DNA of 64,000 nt from Ruegeria atlantica (GTDB lineage: Bacteria > Pseudomonadota > Alphaproteobacteria > Rhodobacterales > Rhodobacteraceae). Below the pieces are notes generated by a model. It was not told where the DNA came from and ran no database searches. It saw only the letters and a list, made by a program, of their open reading frames with translations. Location: the NCBI RefSeq assembly GCF_013032005.1, contig NZ_WQBE01000004.1:284837-348836 (forward strand). The letters are read 5' to 3'. The position numbers and the translations under genes are program-made. This document shows positions 9,224 through 18,804 of the stretch, one piece after another; within the stretch, counting starts at the first letter, position 1; each line of letters starts with the position of its first letter.

Positions 9224-9277
9224 TGGTGATTCCCTGTACTGAAAGAGGTATCCAGACTATCCTAAATCACACGTCCA

Positions 9278-9324
9278 CCACAACACCTTGATGACGCCGG
9301 TCATCAGGCTACAATATAAAGGTG
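9278..9324. promoter_or_regulatory. Pair of NrdR-like boxes upstream of nrdJ
   Basis: Two 16-base elements, around ACAACACCTTG (9278-9293) and ACAATATAAAGG (9309-9324), resemble the NrdR consensus acaCwAtATatwGtgt. Their conserved C positions (9281 and 9312) are exactly 31 bp apart, the spacing typical of tandem NrdR sites. They lie 55-101 bases before the nrdJ start. NrdR is an ATP/dATP-sensing repressor of ribonucleotide reductase genes. The first box is the weaker match. Confidence 0.5.
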
Positions 9325-9352
9325 GGCCTTGGGACGACTCTGTGGGAAAGCT

Positions 9353-9784
9353 GTGGATAAGTACGTAAACCTGATAAAACTCTCGGTCGGATCGGAAAGT
9401 GTAGACACGCTGATCGCGTGGCAGGACAGCCGTAAACCGCTGTACGAGGATGGTTGCCCGCGCCATGTCACCCGCATGTGGCCCAAGCGCGAGGCCGAGA
9501 TTTTGAACGGCGGGTCAATTTATTGGGTGATCAAGGGTGTAATCCAATGCCGTCAGCGCATTCTGCGGCTGGATGAGGTGCGCGGTGAGGACGGCATCCG
9601 CCGTTGCGCCATCGTGCTTGATCCAGAGGTGCACCGTACGCAAACCGCTCTGAAGCGCCCGTTTCAGGGTTGGCGCTATTTGAAACCCGAAGACACCCCT
9701 GCCGATCTGCCACAAGGGCGCGAGCAGGACGACGCCCTGCCCGATGATTTGAACCGCGCGCTGGCCGAAATCGGAGTGCTTTGA
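9353..9784 (+). CDS. DUF1489 family protein
   Basis: 143 residues from the GTG at 9353 (MDKYVNLIKLSVGSESV). An in-frame TTG at 9329 is possible, but family members begin near this YVNLIKLSVG motif. Other family-like features are the RMWPKR patch, GGSIYWVIKGVIQCRQ, and the segment RPFQGWRYLKPEDTPADL near the C-terminus. It is a small soluble protein conserved in Alphaproteobacteria without known function. It is divergent from nrdJ and convergent with hisG, with no gap before the hisG stop. Confidence 0.8.
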   Translation: MDKYVNLIKLSVGSESVDTLIAWQDSRKPLYEDGCPRHVTRMWPKREAEILNGGSIYWVIKGVIQCRQRILRLDEVRGEDGIRRCAIVLDPEVHRTQTALKRPFQGWRYLKPEDTPADLPQGREQDDALPDDLNRALAEIGVL

Positions 9785-10474
9785 TCAGGTCAGTTGATCC
9801 AGTAACTTGGATAGAACCGCTTTGTCATCGGCTGAATAGTTGGGCACCCTGCTGCGCCACAGCGTCGCCTGCGACCGTAAGATCACTCCGTCCGACAGAA
9901 TCTTCAGGTGATTTGCCCGCAGTGTTTCACCGGTCGAAGTGATATCCGCAATCGCCTCGGCCGTTTCGTTCATCACCGTGCCCTCGGTCGCACCCTGACT
10001 GTCGACCAGGGTGTAATCGGCGACGCCCGCATCGGTCAGAAACTCGCGCACCAGCCGGTGGTACTTGGTGGCAATCCTCAGCCGATGGCCATGGGTCTTG
10101 CGAAAGGCCGCTGCAGCAGCGTCCAAATCGTCCAGCGTGTCGACATCCACCCAGCAGGCCGGTGTCGCAATGATCAGGTCAGCCTTACCGAAGCCCAGCT
10201 GTGACACCTCTTCCACCTGCTGTTCCCAGCGCGGCAGCTTTTCCTGCACCAGATCAATACCGGTCACGCCCAGATGAATGCGCCCAGCCGCCAGTTCGCG
10301 CGGAATTTCCCCTGCAGACAGCAGAATCAGTGATACGCCCTCAATCCCTTCGACCTTACCGGCATATTCCCGATCCGAACCACTGCGCGACAGGGTAATG
10401 CCGCGCTTTTCAAACCACGAGAAGGTTTTCTCCATCAACCGGCCCTTCGAGGGCACGCCCAGTTTCAGGCTCAT
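9785..10474 (-). CDS. hisG: ATP phosphoribosyltransferase, short-form catalytic subunit
   Basis: 229 residues, the short HisG form that lacks the C-terminal regulatory domain and needs HisZ. It catalyses the first step of histidine synthesis, joining ATP and PRPP. Signatures are LGVPSKGRLMEKT at the N-terminus, the bound-ligand region GEIPRELAAGRIHLGVTGIDL, and DSQGATEGTVMNE with the PRPP-binding segment. The start overlaps the hisZ stop by four bases (10471-10474), consistent with coupled synthesis of the two subunits of a HisG-HisZ complex. Confidence 0.95.
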   Translation of the reverse strand: MSLKLGVPSKGRLMEKTFSWFEKRGITLSRSGSDREYAGKVEGIEGVSLILLSAGEIPRELAAGRIHLGVTGIDLVQEKLPRWEQQVEEVSQLGFGKADLIIATPACWVDVDTLDDLDAAAAAFRKTHGHRLRIATKYHRLVREFLTDAGVADYTLVDSQGATEGTVMNETAEAIADITSTGETLRANHLKILSDGVILRSQATLWRSRVPNYSADDKAVLSKLLDQLT

Positions 10475-11559
10475 TGCGCGCCCTCCTCGATTTCCAGGAT
10501 CAGGTCAGGGCGCAGCACGCCACCCACAGCAGGGATTTCAGCACCATTGCCCAATTGCCGGGTCAGCGCATCATACCGCCCGCCCGTGGCAACCGGAGGC
10601 AGGTCCGGGCGTCCCTCGGCATAAAAGCCAAAGACGAACCCGTCGTAATATTCCATGGAAGTACGGCCATAGGCTGCTTCGAAGTCCAGCCGCTCGACAT
10701 CGACGCCACGCGCCTGCAATGCGGCCACGCGTGTCTCAAGACGGTCCAGCGCCGGGGTAATCTGCGGCAGGTCTACCGCCACATCGCGCAGTTGCTCTAA
10801 CGCAAAAGGCATGGTTTCGCGCACGTTGAGCAAAGTTTCCAACCCGCCTAGTTCGCTGTCGGAAATCGGCGGGATGTCGCGGTCTTCGCGCAAGGCTTCG
10901 ATCCGCGCCTCAATCTCGCTTGCGCGGCGTTTGCCGATCATCGGCACATCAATGGCCAGCGGGTCCTGGGAATCCAGCAAGGCATTACGGCCTTCTGGCA
11001 CCGGCTTGCGCCCTGCAAACCGATCCAGCAGATTGCGGAAACGACGCGGATGCCACAGGTGCCGCATCAGGGCGGCCTTGCGGCGATCCGTGGTGCGCAG
11101 GCCCTGAACCGCAGCCATCAGGATACCAATATCGCCGGTCGCCGCACGCAACGGCAGCCCGCGCAGCTGAAGGGCGAACAGCGAAAAAACCTCGGCATCT
11201 GCGCCCGAGGGATCATCGCGGTCAAAGACCTCGTACCCCACCTGAATGTATTCGTTTGACCGATCCGGGTCGTGCTCCTGACGGCGGAACACCTCACCGG
11301 AATAAGTATAGCGCGCGGGTTCAGCCCCATCGCTCATGTGCATCTGCACGACTGGCAGCGTGAAATCTGGGCGCAGCATCTGCTCGCCGCGCAGCGCATC
11401 CGAGGTCACATAGGCGCGGGCACGGATATCTTCGCCATAGAGGTCCAGCAGCGTTTCGGCTGGTTGCAACAGGGGCGGGTCGACGACCTGTGCGCCAGCG
11501 GCCTCGAACCGGACCCGCATCATCGCGGCGCGGGCTTGTATCTGGGAACGGTTAGCCAT
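10471..11559 (-). CDS. hisZ: ATP phosphoribosyltransferase regulatory subunit
   Basis: 362 residues with a class II aminoacyl-tRNA synthetase-like fold but shorter than HisRS. Visible parts are the motif 2-like stretch RPDFTLPVVQMH, RYTYSGEVFRRQEHDP, and a motif 3-like VATGGRYDALTRQLG near the C-terminus. HisZ binds short HisG and gives histidine feedback control. It sits between hisS (3-base gap) and hisG (4-base overlap). The order hisS-hisZ-hisG places a genuine HisRS directly upstream of its paralogue. Confidence 0.93.
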   Translation of the reverse strand: MANRSQIQARAAMMRVRFEAAGAQVVDPPLLQPAETLLDLYGEDIRARAYVTSDALRGEQMLRPDFTLPVVQMHMSDGAEPARYTYSGEVFRRQEHDPDRSNEYIQVGYEVFDRDDPSGADAEVFSLFALQLRGLPLRAATGDIGILMAAVQGLRTTDRRKAALMRHLWHPRRFRNLLDRFAGRKPVPEGRNALLDSQDPLAIDVPMIGKRRASEIEARIEALREDRDIPPISDSELGGLETLLNVRETMPFALEQLRDVAVDLPQITPALDRLETRVAALQARGVDVERLDFEAAYGRTSMEYYDGFVFGFYAEGRPDLPPVATGGRYDALTRQLGNGAEIPAVGGVLRPDLILEIEEGAQ

Positions 11560-11562
11560 GGA

Positions 11563-13050
11563 TCAGTCCTGACTGTCCAGAATTTCGCGCACCTTGGCGA
11601 CCAGATCGCCACGCGGCACTTCAAACTGGCTTGGGCGTTCTTTCCATTCCTCCAGCGTGGCGCTTTCGGCGATCTTCGCACCCAGGATCAGGTCTTTGAT
11701 CTGTACGATGCCATTGGCCTTTTCATCGCCGCCTTCAATCACCGCGATCGGAGAGTTCCTCTTATCCGCATATTTCAGCTGATTGCCAAAGTTCTTGGGA
11801 TTGCCCAGATAGACCTCGGCCCGGATGCCAGCATTGCGCAGCTCGGCCACCATGGTCTGATAGTCGGCCATCCGATCCCGGTCCATGACAGTCACAACGA
11901 CGGGGCCTGTCGCCTGCGCAGCGATCCGACCCTTTTCGCGCAACGCGGCCAGCAAACGGTCGACACCGATGGAAATACCGGTCGCAGGCACTTCCTGCCC
12001 GGTAAATCGCTTGACCAGATCGTCATAGCGACCACCGCCAGAGACCGACCCGAACTGCCGCTTGCGGCCTTTCTCGTCGAAAATCTCAAAGGTCAGTTCG
12101 GCCTCATACACCGGCCCGGTATAGTAACCGAGGCCACGAACGACTGAAGGGTCAATCTCGATCCGATCCGCACCGTAGCCGCCCGCATCCAGCAACGCGC
12201 CGATCTGTTCCAGTTCGGCAATACCATCGGCACCGATCTTGCTGTCACCGACAGCAGCACGCAGGTTGGCCAATGTCCCAGCGGTGTCTGCGTCTTTCGA
12301 AGTCAGGAAAGCAATCACTGGTTCGGCCTGATCGTCGCTGAGGCCCACGCCGTCGATAAACGCCCCCGAGGCATCCAGACGGCCTTTGGTCAGCAACTCG
12401 CGCACGCCCTGCTCACCCACCTTGTCGAACTTGTCGATCGTGCGCAGGACATTGTCGCGGGCAGCAGCGTCTTCGCCCAGTCCCATCGCCTCAAGCACGC
12501 CGTTCAGAACTTTGCGGTTGTTGACCCGTACCAAGTAGTCGCCGCGCGGGATGCCCACGGTTTCCAGCGTGTCCGACAACATGGCGCAAATCTCGGCATC
12601 GGCCGCCATCGAGGCCGTACCCACAGTATCCGCGTCACACTGGTAAAACTGACGATAGCGTCCCGGACCCGGCTTTTCGTTGCGCCAGACCGGGCCCATC
12701 GCATAGCGGCGATAAGGTGTCGGTAGATCATTGCGGTGCTGCGCATAGACTCGGGCCAGTGGCGCGGTCAGGTCATAGCGCAGGGCCATCCAGTCGCCCT
12801 TGTCATTCTCGTCCACTTCCTGCCACGCGAACACACCCTCGTTCGGGCGATCCACGTCGGGAAGAAACTTGCCCAGCGCCTCAACGGTCTCAACCGCGCT
12901 GCTCTCTAAGGCATCAAAACCATATCGATGATAGACGTCCGCAATAGCCCGCAGCATCTCGGTGCGCTGCGTGACTTCCTGGCCGAAATAGTCGCGGAAC
13001 CCTTTTGGCGTTACTGCCTTGGGGCGGGGCTGTTTCTTGGGCTTGGCCAT
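11563..13050 (-). CDS. hisS: Histidyl-tRNA synthetase
   Basis: 495 residues from the ATG at 13050 ([20 protein letters not shown]); the frame extends 31 codons further upstream, but that extension is Arg/Pro-rich and unlike the family. Class II synthetase motifs: GFRDYFG at the start, motif 2 region [38 protein letters not shown], the HisRS motif [14 protein letters not shown] and motif 3 [14 protein letters not shown] with [13 protein letters not shown]. It charges tRNA-His in the cytosol. First gene of hisS-hisZ-hisG. Confidence 0.96.
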   Translation of the reverse strand: MAKPKKQPRPKAVTPKGFRDYFGQEVTQRTEMLRAIADVYHRYGFDALESSAVETVEALGKFLPDVDRPNEGVFAWQEVDENDKGDWMALRYDLTAPLARVYAQHRNDLPTPYRRYAMGPVWRNEKPGPGRYRQFYQCDADTVGTASMAADAEICAMLSDTLETVGIPRGDYLVRVNNRKVLNGVLEAMGLGEDAAARDNVLRTIDKFDKVGEQGVRELLTKGRLDASGAFIDGVGLSDDQAEPVIAFLTSKDADTAGTLANLRAAVGDSKIGADGIAELEQIGALLDAGGYGADRIEIDPSVVRGLGYYTGPVYEAELTFEIFDEKGRKRQFGSVSGGGRYDDLVKRFTGQEVPATGISIGVDRLLAALREKGRIAAQATGPVVVTVMDRDRMADYQTMVAELRNAGIRAEVYLGNPKNFGNQLKYADKRNSPIAVIEGGDEKANGIVQIKDLILGAKIAESATLEEWKERPSQFEVPRGDLVAKVREILDSQD

Positions 13051-13176
13051 GTGGGGCGTCCTTGGGCGTTTAGTGTTCCGCGCGCGGTCTATCTCATGGC
13101 CCGCATCGGGGCAAGGCGCGCTTTCGCTGGCCTTGGGCCTCACGTGTCGCTATGACCGGCAAAGAAGGAGTCCCCT

Positions 13177-13371
13177 ATGCAGCATCTGGAAGAGCAGATC
13201 GCCCATCTGACCCGCACGGTCGAAGAACTAAACACGGTTGTCACCCGCCAGCAATCCGAGATCGACCGCCTGACCCGCCGGGTCGAGATGCTGATGCGTC
13301 GCGAAAGCGAACGGGCGCAGGAAGGATCAGGTGGTGTTGTGTTCGGAGACGAACGTCCGCCGCATTATTGA
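13177..13371 (+). CDS. slyX: SlyX family protein
   Basis: 64 residues, almost wholly coiled coil: MQHLEEQIAHLTRTVEELN then VVTRQQSEIDRLTRRVEML, ending in the family-typical E-R-P-P-H-Y tail. AAGGAG lies before the ATG. SlyX is a small conserved protein of unclear role. It is divergent from hisS, with 126 bases between. Confidence 0.85.
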   Translation: MQHLEEQIAHLTRTVEELNTVVTRQQSEIDRLTRRVEMLMRRESERAQEGSGGVVFGDERPPHY

Positions 13372-13398
13372 GCGCTTTTTGTGTACCACCTTTATCAA

Positions 13399-13426
13399 GA
13401 GGCTGAAGTTCTATTTCTTCAGTCTC
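13399..13426 (+). terminator. Hairpin after slyX
   Basis: Ten-base stem (GAGGCTGAAG / CTTCAGTCTC, one G-T wobble) with an 8-base loop, 28 bases past the slyX stop. There is only a short A/T-containing tail, so this is a probable rather than certain terminator. Confidence 0.45.
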
Positions 13427-13476
13427 ATTGGTGAAACGGGTTGCATTCACAGCAACCAAATAACCGGAGAAATTTA

Positions 13477-14235
13477 ATGGTCAAAAAACTCGCTCTGGTT
13501 ACCGGTGCCGCGCGCGGTATTGGGCTGGCTACCTCAAGACTGTTTCTCCAGGACGGGTGGCACGTGGCGATGGTCGATCGTGATGCGGAAGCATTGACCG
13601 AGGCGGCGAGCAATCTTGATGGCACGATGCCGATTGTTGCCGATGTTTCAGATCCAGATCAGGTGGACGATACAATACAGGCCGTTATGTCGAATTTTGG
13701 ACGAATTGACGCCGTGGTGAACAATGCGGGTATCGCCGATTTTGGACCAATCGAGCAACACGACTTTGCGGTGTGGCGCCGCGTCATGGAAACCAATCTT
13801 GACGGTGTGTTTCTGGTTTCACAGGCTTCAACTCCAGCCCTTCGCGAAAGCCGGGGCTCTATTGTCAATATCGCCTCGATCTCGGGACTGCGGGCCAGCA
13901 CCCTACGTGTTGCGTACGGCACTTCAAAAGCTGGCGTCATCCACCTGACCAAACAGCAAGCCGCAGAATTGGGAGAATACGGGATTCGAGCCAATTGCGT
14001 CTGTCCCGGCCCGGTTCGTACCAAGCTGGCGATGGCCGTTCACACACCCGAAATCATCAACGCGTATCATGACGCCATTCCGCTGAACCGTTATGGTTCG
14101 GAAGAAGAGATCGCTCAGGTGATCTTATTTCTTTGCTCGGACAAGGCCAGCTATGTAACTGGCCAAGTGATTGCGTCCGATGGCGGGTTCGAGAGCACTG
14201 GCGTCGGGCTGCCCGCACTGCGGTCACCCGACTGA
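13477..14235 (+). CDS. Short-chain dehydrogenase/reductase (SDR) family oxidoreductase
   Basis: 252 residues from the ATG at 13477, preceded by CGGAGAAATTTA. Classical SDR marks are all present: cofactor-binding TGAARGIG at residues 9-16, NNAG near 88, the catalytic Ser in IASISG near 138, the YGTSK catalytic Tyr/Lys near 151, and PGPVRT. The C-terminal VTGQVIASDGGF matches FabG-like SDRs. NAD(H)-linked oxidation or reduction of an alcohol/ketone is expected; the substrate is unknown. It stands alone after slyX. Confidence 0.9.
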   Translation: MVKKLALVTGAARGIGLATSRLFLQDGWHVAMVDRDAEALTEAASNLDGTMPIVADVSDPDQVDDTIQAVMSNFGRIDAVVNNAGIADFGPIEQHDFAVWRRVMETNLDGVFLVSQASTPALRESRGSIVNIASISGLRASTLRVAYGTSKAGVIHLTKQQAAELGEYGIRANCVCPGPVRTKLAMAVHTPEIINAYHDAIPLNRYGSEEEIAQVILFLCSDKASYVTGQVIASDGGFESTGVGLPALRSPD

Positions 14236-14279
14236 ATTCTCAATCCTGAAATCTGGTCAGAGATATGGAAAACCGTTGA

Positions 14280-14648
14280 TCACAGACCCAGCGTTGTTTT
14301 CACTGCGTTGTCGACCACCCCGCCCAAGAGGGCATGCTTATCCGCGGCGCAGCCTTCCGACAGTGCGGCTATGAAAGCTTCACGCAGTTGGGCCTTTTCT
14401 TCGTCCGTGGTCGCGTGATCTTCGATATTGATCTGGCGATTATAGAGGGACAGAGCCGTCATCTTACCAACAACCTCTACAACAAAGGCTTCATCCCCGT
14501 CCGCCTCCTCGGCAATCGAGGCGCAGGTATAGTGCATCACAGGCAATGCGTCCTGCACCATCTGTTCAGCCGCATCATCGGCCATCGCCACGCTCGGAGA
14601 CACCAGGATTGCGGCGCAAACAAGCATTCTGAATCTAACAAACCGCAT
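14280..14648 (-). CDS. Hypothetical exported protein
   Basis: 122 residues from the ATG at 14648, preceded by GGAAG at 8 bases; a GTG three codons earlier is less likely. A signal peptide (RFRMLVCAAILVSPSVAMADD, cleavage near residue 23) is followed by an acidic helical mature part with two cysteines (YTCAS and EGCAAD), which could form a disulfide in the periplasm. Family not recognised. It follows the glycine-zipper gene by six bases, so the two are probably co-transcribed. Confidence 0.6.
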   Translation of the reverse strand: MRFVRFRMLVCAAILVSPSVAMADDAAEQMVQDALPVMHYTCASIAEEADGDEAFVVEVVGKMTALSLYNRQINIEDHATTDEEKAQLREAFIAALSEGCAADKHALLGGVVDNAVKTTLGL

Positions 14649-14653
14649 CACAA

Positions 14654-14875
14654 TCACTTCCAGTTATGTCCGATAATGGCCCCGGCCACACCACCGATGG
14701 CTGCACCCTTGCCGTCGCCGATCAACGCGCCCACGCCCGCGCCGATCAAAGCGCCTTCGATCGTTTGCTTTTTCTTCTTGTCATCCTTGTCATCTGCCAG
14801 CGACCCGGACGCCACCGCCAGTGACGCAGCGGCTGCCAATGCAAATGTTCTGAACCCAATAGCTGTAATTGCCAT
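14654..14875 (-). CDS. Glycine-zipper small exported/membrane protein
   Basis: 73 residues from the ATG at 14875, preceded by GGAGGG; the much longer upstream frame is not supported. A signal-like segment (FALAAAASLAVASGSLA) precedes a Lys/Asp-rich linker (DDKDDKKKK) and a glycine-zipper hairpin (GALIGAGVGALIGDG, GAAIGGVAGAIIGH). This matches the YMGG/2TM glycine-zipper type of outer-membrane-associated proteins. Function unknown. It is downstream of dnaE on the same strand and upstream of an exported protein. Confidence 0.75.
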   Translation of the reverse strand: MAITAIGFRTFALAAAASLAVASGSLADDKDDKKKKQTIEGALIGAGVGALIGDGKGAAIGGVAGAIIGHNWK

Positions 14876-14960
14876 AGCTGTGCCCTCCTGTGACACACCC
14901 CGAAACGGGGCATAAGTCCAGCCTAGCGGCGCAAAAACACTGTGGCAACAAAAGGGTGGG

Positions 14961-17900
14961 TCAGATTTCCTCGACCATGGTGACGCCATCCAAAGATTTA
15001 ATGGCCCCCTTGATCTGCGGATTGATTGGGAAATCCTGTCCCAGATCCATCTCAACATCCCCCGGCAGACCGGGATCCAGCAGACAGATGTGGATCGGCC
15101 CTTTGGCCGCGCGCTTGGCTGCACCAGCCGCGTCTTCTAGAACCTTGGCGACCGTCGGAAGCACCTCGGGGACGTCAACAAATATTCGCAACCCCGTTGC
15201 GCCTGCTTCGGCAACTACAGAATCAACCGGCCCAACAGAATTCGCAAGCAACTTGAGCTGATCGGATTCCATTTCGGCTTTGACGGTCAGCACCACTTGC
15301 GATCCGGTCTCTAGAAACTCGCGCGATTTCTCCAGGGTTTCCGAGAACAGCGTGACCTCGTACGCCCCACTTGGATCAGACAATTGCGCAAAAGCAAAGC
15401 GGTTGCCCTTGGCCGATTTGCGTTCCTGACGCCCAGACACCACACCGGCCATCTTGGCAATAAACGGACCCGAGCGCGCCTGTTCCGTCACCTCATCCAA
15501 TGTCATGACCTTCTTGCGTTTCAGCGCGGGCATGTAGTCGTCCAGCGGGTGACCGGACAGATAGAAACCGATGGCTTTGAACTCTTCGCTCAGGCGTTCT
15601 GCAGGCAGCCAGTCCGGCGTCTGCGACAGGCGGGGTTCGGGTAGATCATCGCCAGCCTCACCGAACAATGATACCTGGTTCGAGTTCTTTTGGTCGTGGA
15701 TCGCCGCCGAGTATTGTACCAGCGGATCAAGGCTTTCGAACACACGGCGGCGGTTTTTATCAAGCTGGTCGAATGCCCCGGCCCGCGCCAGCATTTCAAG
15801 CGGGCGTTTGCCGACTTTCTTCAGGTCCACCCGGCGGGCAAAGTCGAACAGGTTGACGAATGGCTTGTCGCCGCGGCCATCAACCACGAGGGTCATGGCC
15901 TCGGCGCCCACGTTCTTGAGCGCGCCCAGCGCATAGACCAACTGCCCGTCGACTACATCAAAGGTTGACAGAGATCGGTTCACGCAGGGCGGCACGTAGG
16001 GCAGCTCTAACCCCTTGCGAACCTCTTCGAAATACACGGCCAGTTTGTCGGTCAGATGGATATCGCAGTTCATGACACCCGCCATGAACTCGACCGGGTG
16101 GTTCGCCTTTAGCCAACCGGTTTGATAGCTGACCACTGCATAAGCGGCAGCGTGAGATTTGTTGAAACCATAGTTGGCGAATTTTTCCAACAGGTCGAAA
16201 ACCTCAGAGGCTTTCTTGGCATCCACGCCATTCTCACCCGCGCCCTTTTCGAATTTGGGGCGTTCGGCATCCATCGCCTCTTTGATCTTCTTACCCATCG
16301 CGCGGCGCAACAGGTCCGCGCCACCAAGGCTGTACCCAGCCATCACCTGCGCGATCTGCATCACTTGTTCCTGATAGACGATGATGCCTTGGGTTTCCTC
16401 AAGGATGTGGTCGATCAGAGGATGTACGGATTCAATCTTGCGAAGCCCATTCTTGACCTCGCAGTAGGTGGGGATGTTCTCCATTGGCCCCGGGCGATAG
16501 AGCGCCACAAGCGCCACGATATCCTCAATACACGTGGGCTTCATGCGTTTCAGCGCATCCATCATACCCGACGATTCCACCTGGAACACCGCCACCGTCT
16601 TGGCGGCTGAATAGAGCTTATACGTCGCTTCGTCATCCAGCGGGATAGCGTTGATCTGGTTTTCGGCCCCCTCGGCGGGCTCATACAGTTCCGTGCTATC
16701 GGCGGCGATGTGCAGGGGTCGACCGGATTTGAAGATCAGATCCATCGCATTCTGGATTACGGTCAGGGTTTTCAGACCCAAGAAGTCGAACTTGACGAGA
16801 CCGGCCTGTTCCACCCATTTCATATTGAATTGGGTTGCAGGCATATCCGAGCGCGGATCTTGATACAGTGGCACCAGCGCGTCCAGCGGACGGTCCCCAA
16901 TCACTACCCCCGCCGCGTGGGTCGAGGCGTTCCGCAACAGACCCTCGACCTGCTGGCCATAGGTAAGCAGCCGGTCCACGACCTCTTCACTGCGGGCCTC
17001 TTCGCGCAGGCGGGGTTCGTCTTTCAACGCTTTTTCGATGGAGACGGGTTTGACACCCTCGACCGGGATCATCTTGGACAGACGATCCACCTGGCCATAG
17101 GGCATCTGTAACACTCGCCCGATATCGCGCACGGCGGCCTTGGACAGCAAGGCACCAAAAGTGATGATCTGCCCCACCTTATCGCGGCCGTATTTCTGCT
17201 GCACGTAGCGGATCACTTCTTCACGGCGGTCCATACAAAAGTCGATATCGAAGTCGGGCATTGAAACCCGTTCGGGGTTCAGGAACCGTTCGAACAGCAG
17301 TGAATAACGTAGCGGATCAAGGTCCGTGATCGTCAGAGCATAAGCCACCAGCGAGCCCGCACCCGAACCCCGCCCCGGCCCCACCGGAATGTCTTCGTCT
17401 TTCGCCCATTGGATAAAGTCAGCAACGATCAGGAAATAGCCGGGAAACCCCATGCCTTCGATGATGTCCAATTCGAAATCCAACCGTTCCTGATATTCCT
17501 CGGGCGTCACCGCATGCGGGATAACTACCAGACGTTTTTGCAGACCTTCATTGGCGATGCGGCGCAGTTCGGCGACCTCGTCATCGGCGAATTTCGGCAG
17601 GATCGGGTCGCGGCGATAGGCCATGAAGGCGCACCGTTTGGCGATTTCCACCGTATTCTCGATCGCCTCGGGCAAATCGGCAAACAATGTCACCATTTCC
17701 TGCTGCGACTTGAAGTAATGCTGCGCAGTCAGACGGCGGCGTCCGTCCTGCTGATCGACATACGCCCCTTCCGAAATACAGATCAGCGCATCATGGGCCT
17801 CGTACATGTCCGAAGTGGGAAAAAAGACATCATTGGTGGCGACCAGCGGCAGGTTCTTGGCATAGGCCATTTCGACATGCCCACGCTCGGTCAGGTGTTC

Positions 17901-18461
17901 GGCCTCGGGCTGGCCACCCTCACCCGGATGGCGTTGCAACTCGATGTAAAGACGATCAGGGAACATGCCCGCCAGCCGATCCACCAAAGCCTCAGCCGCC
18001 GGGCGTTGGCCTTGCTGCAGCAACATACCCACCGGCCCGTCCGGCCCACCTGTCAGGCAGATCAGGCCGTCCGAGTGCTGTGCCAGTTCTTCCAAGGTGA
18101 CCTGCGGAAGCTGTCCGCCCTTGTCCACGTAAAGACAGGAACTCAGCTTCATCAGGTTCTCATATCCGACCTCGGACTGCGCCAGCAGCACCAGCGGAGC
18201 CGGGATTTTCGGCTTTTCACCTGGCTGCGCATGCACATAGGTCAGATCAACCTGGCACCCCATAATCGGTTGCACCCCTGCCCCGCTTGCGGTGACCGAA
18301 AACTCCAAAGCCGAAAACATGCTGTTGGTGTCGGTCACGGCGACGGCTGGCATCTCCATTTTTTCGCATAATGCGGGCAGTTTTTTCAGCCGTACGGCGC
18401 CTTCCAGCAGGGAATATTCGGTGTGAACGCGGAGGTGAATGAATCGTGTGGTGCTGCTCAT
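14961..18461 (-). CDS. dnaE: DNA polymerase III alpha subunit
   Basis: 1166 residues, full length for DnaE1. The N-terminal PHP domain (FIHLRVHTEYSLLEGAV) is followed by the C-family palm with the catalytic Asp motif PDFDIDFCMDRREEV near residue 405 and GPGRGSGAGSLVAYAL. The fingers, a tandem helix-hairpin-helix region and an OB-fold nucleic-acid domain follow (MAGVVSGRQERKSAKGNRFA near residue 1000). It is the replicative polymerase catalytic subunit. Transcribed leftward as a single gene, divergent from the xdh operon. Confidence 0.97.
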   Translation of the reverse strand: MSSTTRFIHLRVHTEYSLLEGAVRLKKLPALCEKMEMPAVAVTDTNSMFSALEFSVTASGAGVQPIMGCQVDLTYVHAQPGEKPKIPAPLVLLAQSEVGYENLMKLSSCLYVDKGGQLPQVTLEELAQHSDGLICLTGGPDGPVGMLLQQGQRPAAEALVDRLAGMFPDRLYIELQRHPGEGGQPEAEHLTERGHVEMAYAKNLPLVATNDVFFPTSDMYEAHDALICISEGAYVDQQDGRRRLTAQHYFKSQQEMVTLFADLPEAIENTVEIAKRCAFMAYRRDPILPKFADDEVAELRRIANEGLQKRLVVIPHAVTPEEYQERLDFELDIIEGMGFPGYFLIVADFIQWAKDEDIPVGPGRGSGAGSLVAYALTITDLDPLRYSLLFERFLNPERVSMPDFDIDFCMDRREEVIRYVQQKYGRDKVGQIITFGALLSKAAVRDIGRVLQMPYGQVDRLSKMIPVEGVKPVSIEKALKDEPRLREEARSEEVVDRLLTYGQQVEGLLRNASTHAAGVVIGDRPLDALVPLYQDPRSDMPATQFNMKWVEQAGLVKFDFLGLKTLTVIQNAMDLIFKSGRPLHIAADSTELYEPAEGAENQINAIPLDDEATYKLYSAAKTVAVFQVESSGMMDALKRMKPTCIEDIVALVALYRPGPMENIPTYCEVKNGLRKIESVHPLIDHILEETQGIIVYQEQVMQIAQVMAGYSLGGADLLRRAMGKKIKEAMDAERPKFEKGAGENGVDAKKASEVFDLLEKFANYGFNKSHAAAYAVVSYQTGWLKANHPVEFMAGVMNCDIHLTDKLAVYFEEVRKGLELPYVPPCVNRSLSTFDVVDGQLVYALGALKNVGAEAMTLVVDGRGDKPFVNLFDFARRVDLKKVGKRPLEMLARAGAFDQLDKNRRRVFESLDPLVQYSAAIHDQKNSNQVSLFGEAGDDLPEPRLSQTPDWLPAERLSEEFKAIGFYLSGHPLDDYMPALKRKKVMTLDEVTEQARSGPFIAKMAGVVSGRQERKSAKGNRFAFAQLSDPSGAYEVTLFSETLEKSREFLETGSQVVLTVKAEMESDQLKLLANSVGPVDSVVAEAGATGLRIFVDVPEVLPTVAKVLEDAAGAAKRAAKGPIHICLLDPGLPGDVEMDLGQDFPINPQIKGAIKSLDGVTMVEEI

Positions 18462-18804
18462 ACCGCCTACGCTATCCCAGCCAGCGGCGCGGCAAAAGCG
18501 GGAACCGATGCTTTTGAAAGCTTAAAAAATCAAAACCGATTGTTCGGTTTTTACAGAAGGTGCTTCGGGCAGAAATTCGTTGGATTGACAGAAAACACTT
18601 TAATTTCAGATGCCTGAATATTACAGAAACCCGGTGTTTTTTCGCAAAACGGTCCTAATGGTACATCATATAAGCAGTTTTTCTTGCCAGATAACCTGCC
18701 CTGTTTCTAACATCTAATGGCAAGCTTTCCGCCCGCCACTCTTTCTACGTCGCATCGAAGGAGGGCCACAGGGGCGCAACCGGGTAAGGCGACGGGTTTC
18801 TCGA
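18462..18804. promoter_or_regulatory. Divergent dnaE / xdh intergenic region
   Basis: 343 bases without a gene, noticeably A/T-richer than the flanks. It holds an 8-bp perfect hairpin (AAAACCGA ttgt TCGGTTTT, 18532-18551) followed by T's, and a TTGACA at 18595-18600 that could be a -35 element, although no good -10 is found at standard distance. A CATATAAG lies at about 18667. No known purine or xanthine riboswitch was recognised. Confidence 0.4.

Noticed and set aside
7964..9229. Long open frame (421 codons) opposite nrdJ
   Set aside because: Fully antisense to a textbook nrdJ gene; composition is that of a GC-rich shadow frame and no family is recognisable.
9224..9352. Cobalamin riboswitch before nrdJ
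   Set aside because: The gap is only 129 bases and lacks the B12-box and multi-stem layout; NrdR-like boxes explain it better.
18462..18804. Purine or xanthine riboswitch upstream of xdhA
   Set aside because: Only a simple 8-bp hairpin is visible; no conserved aptamer core could be recognised by eye.
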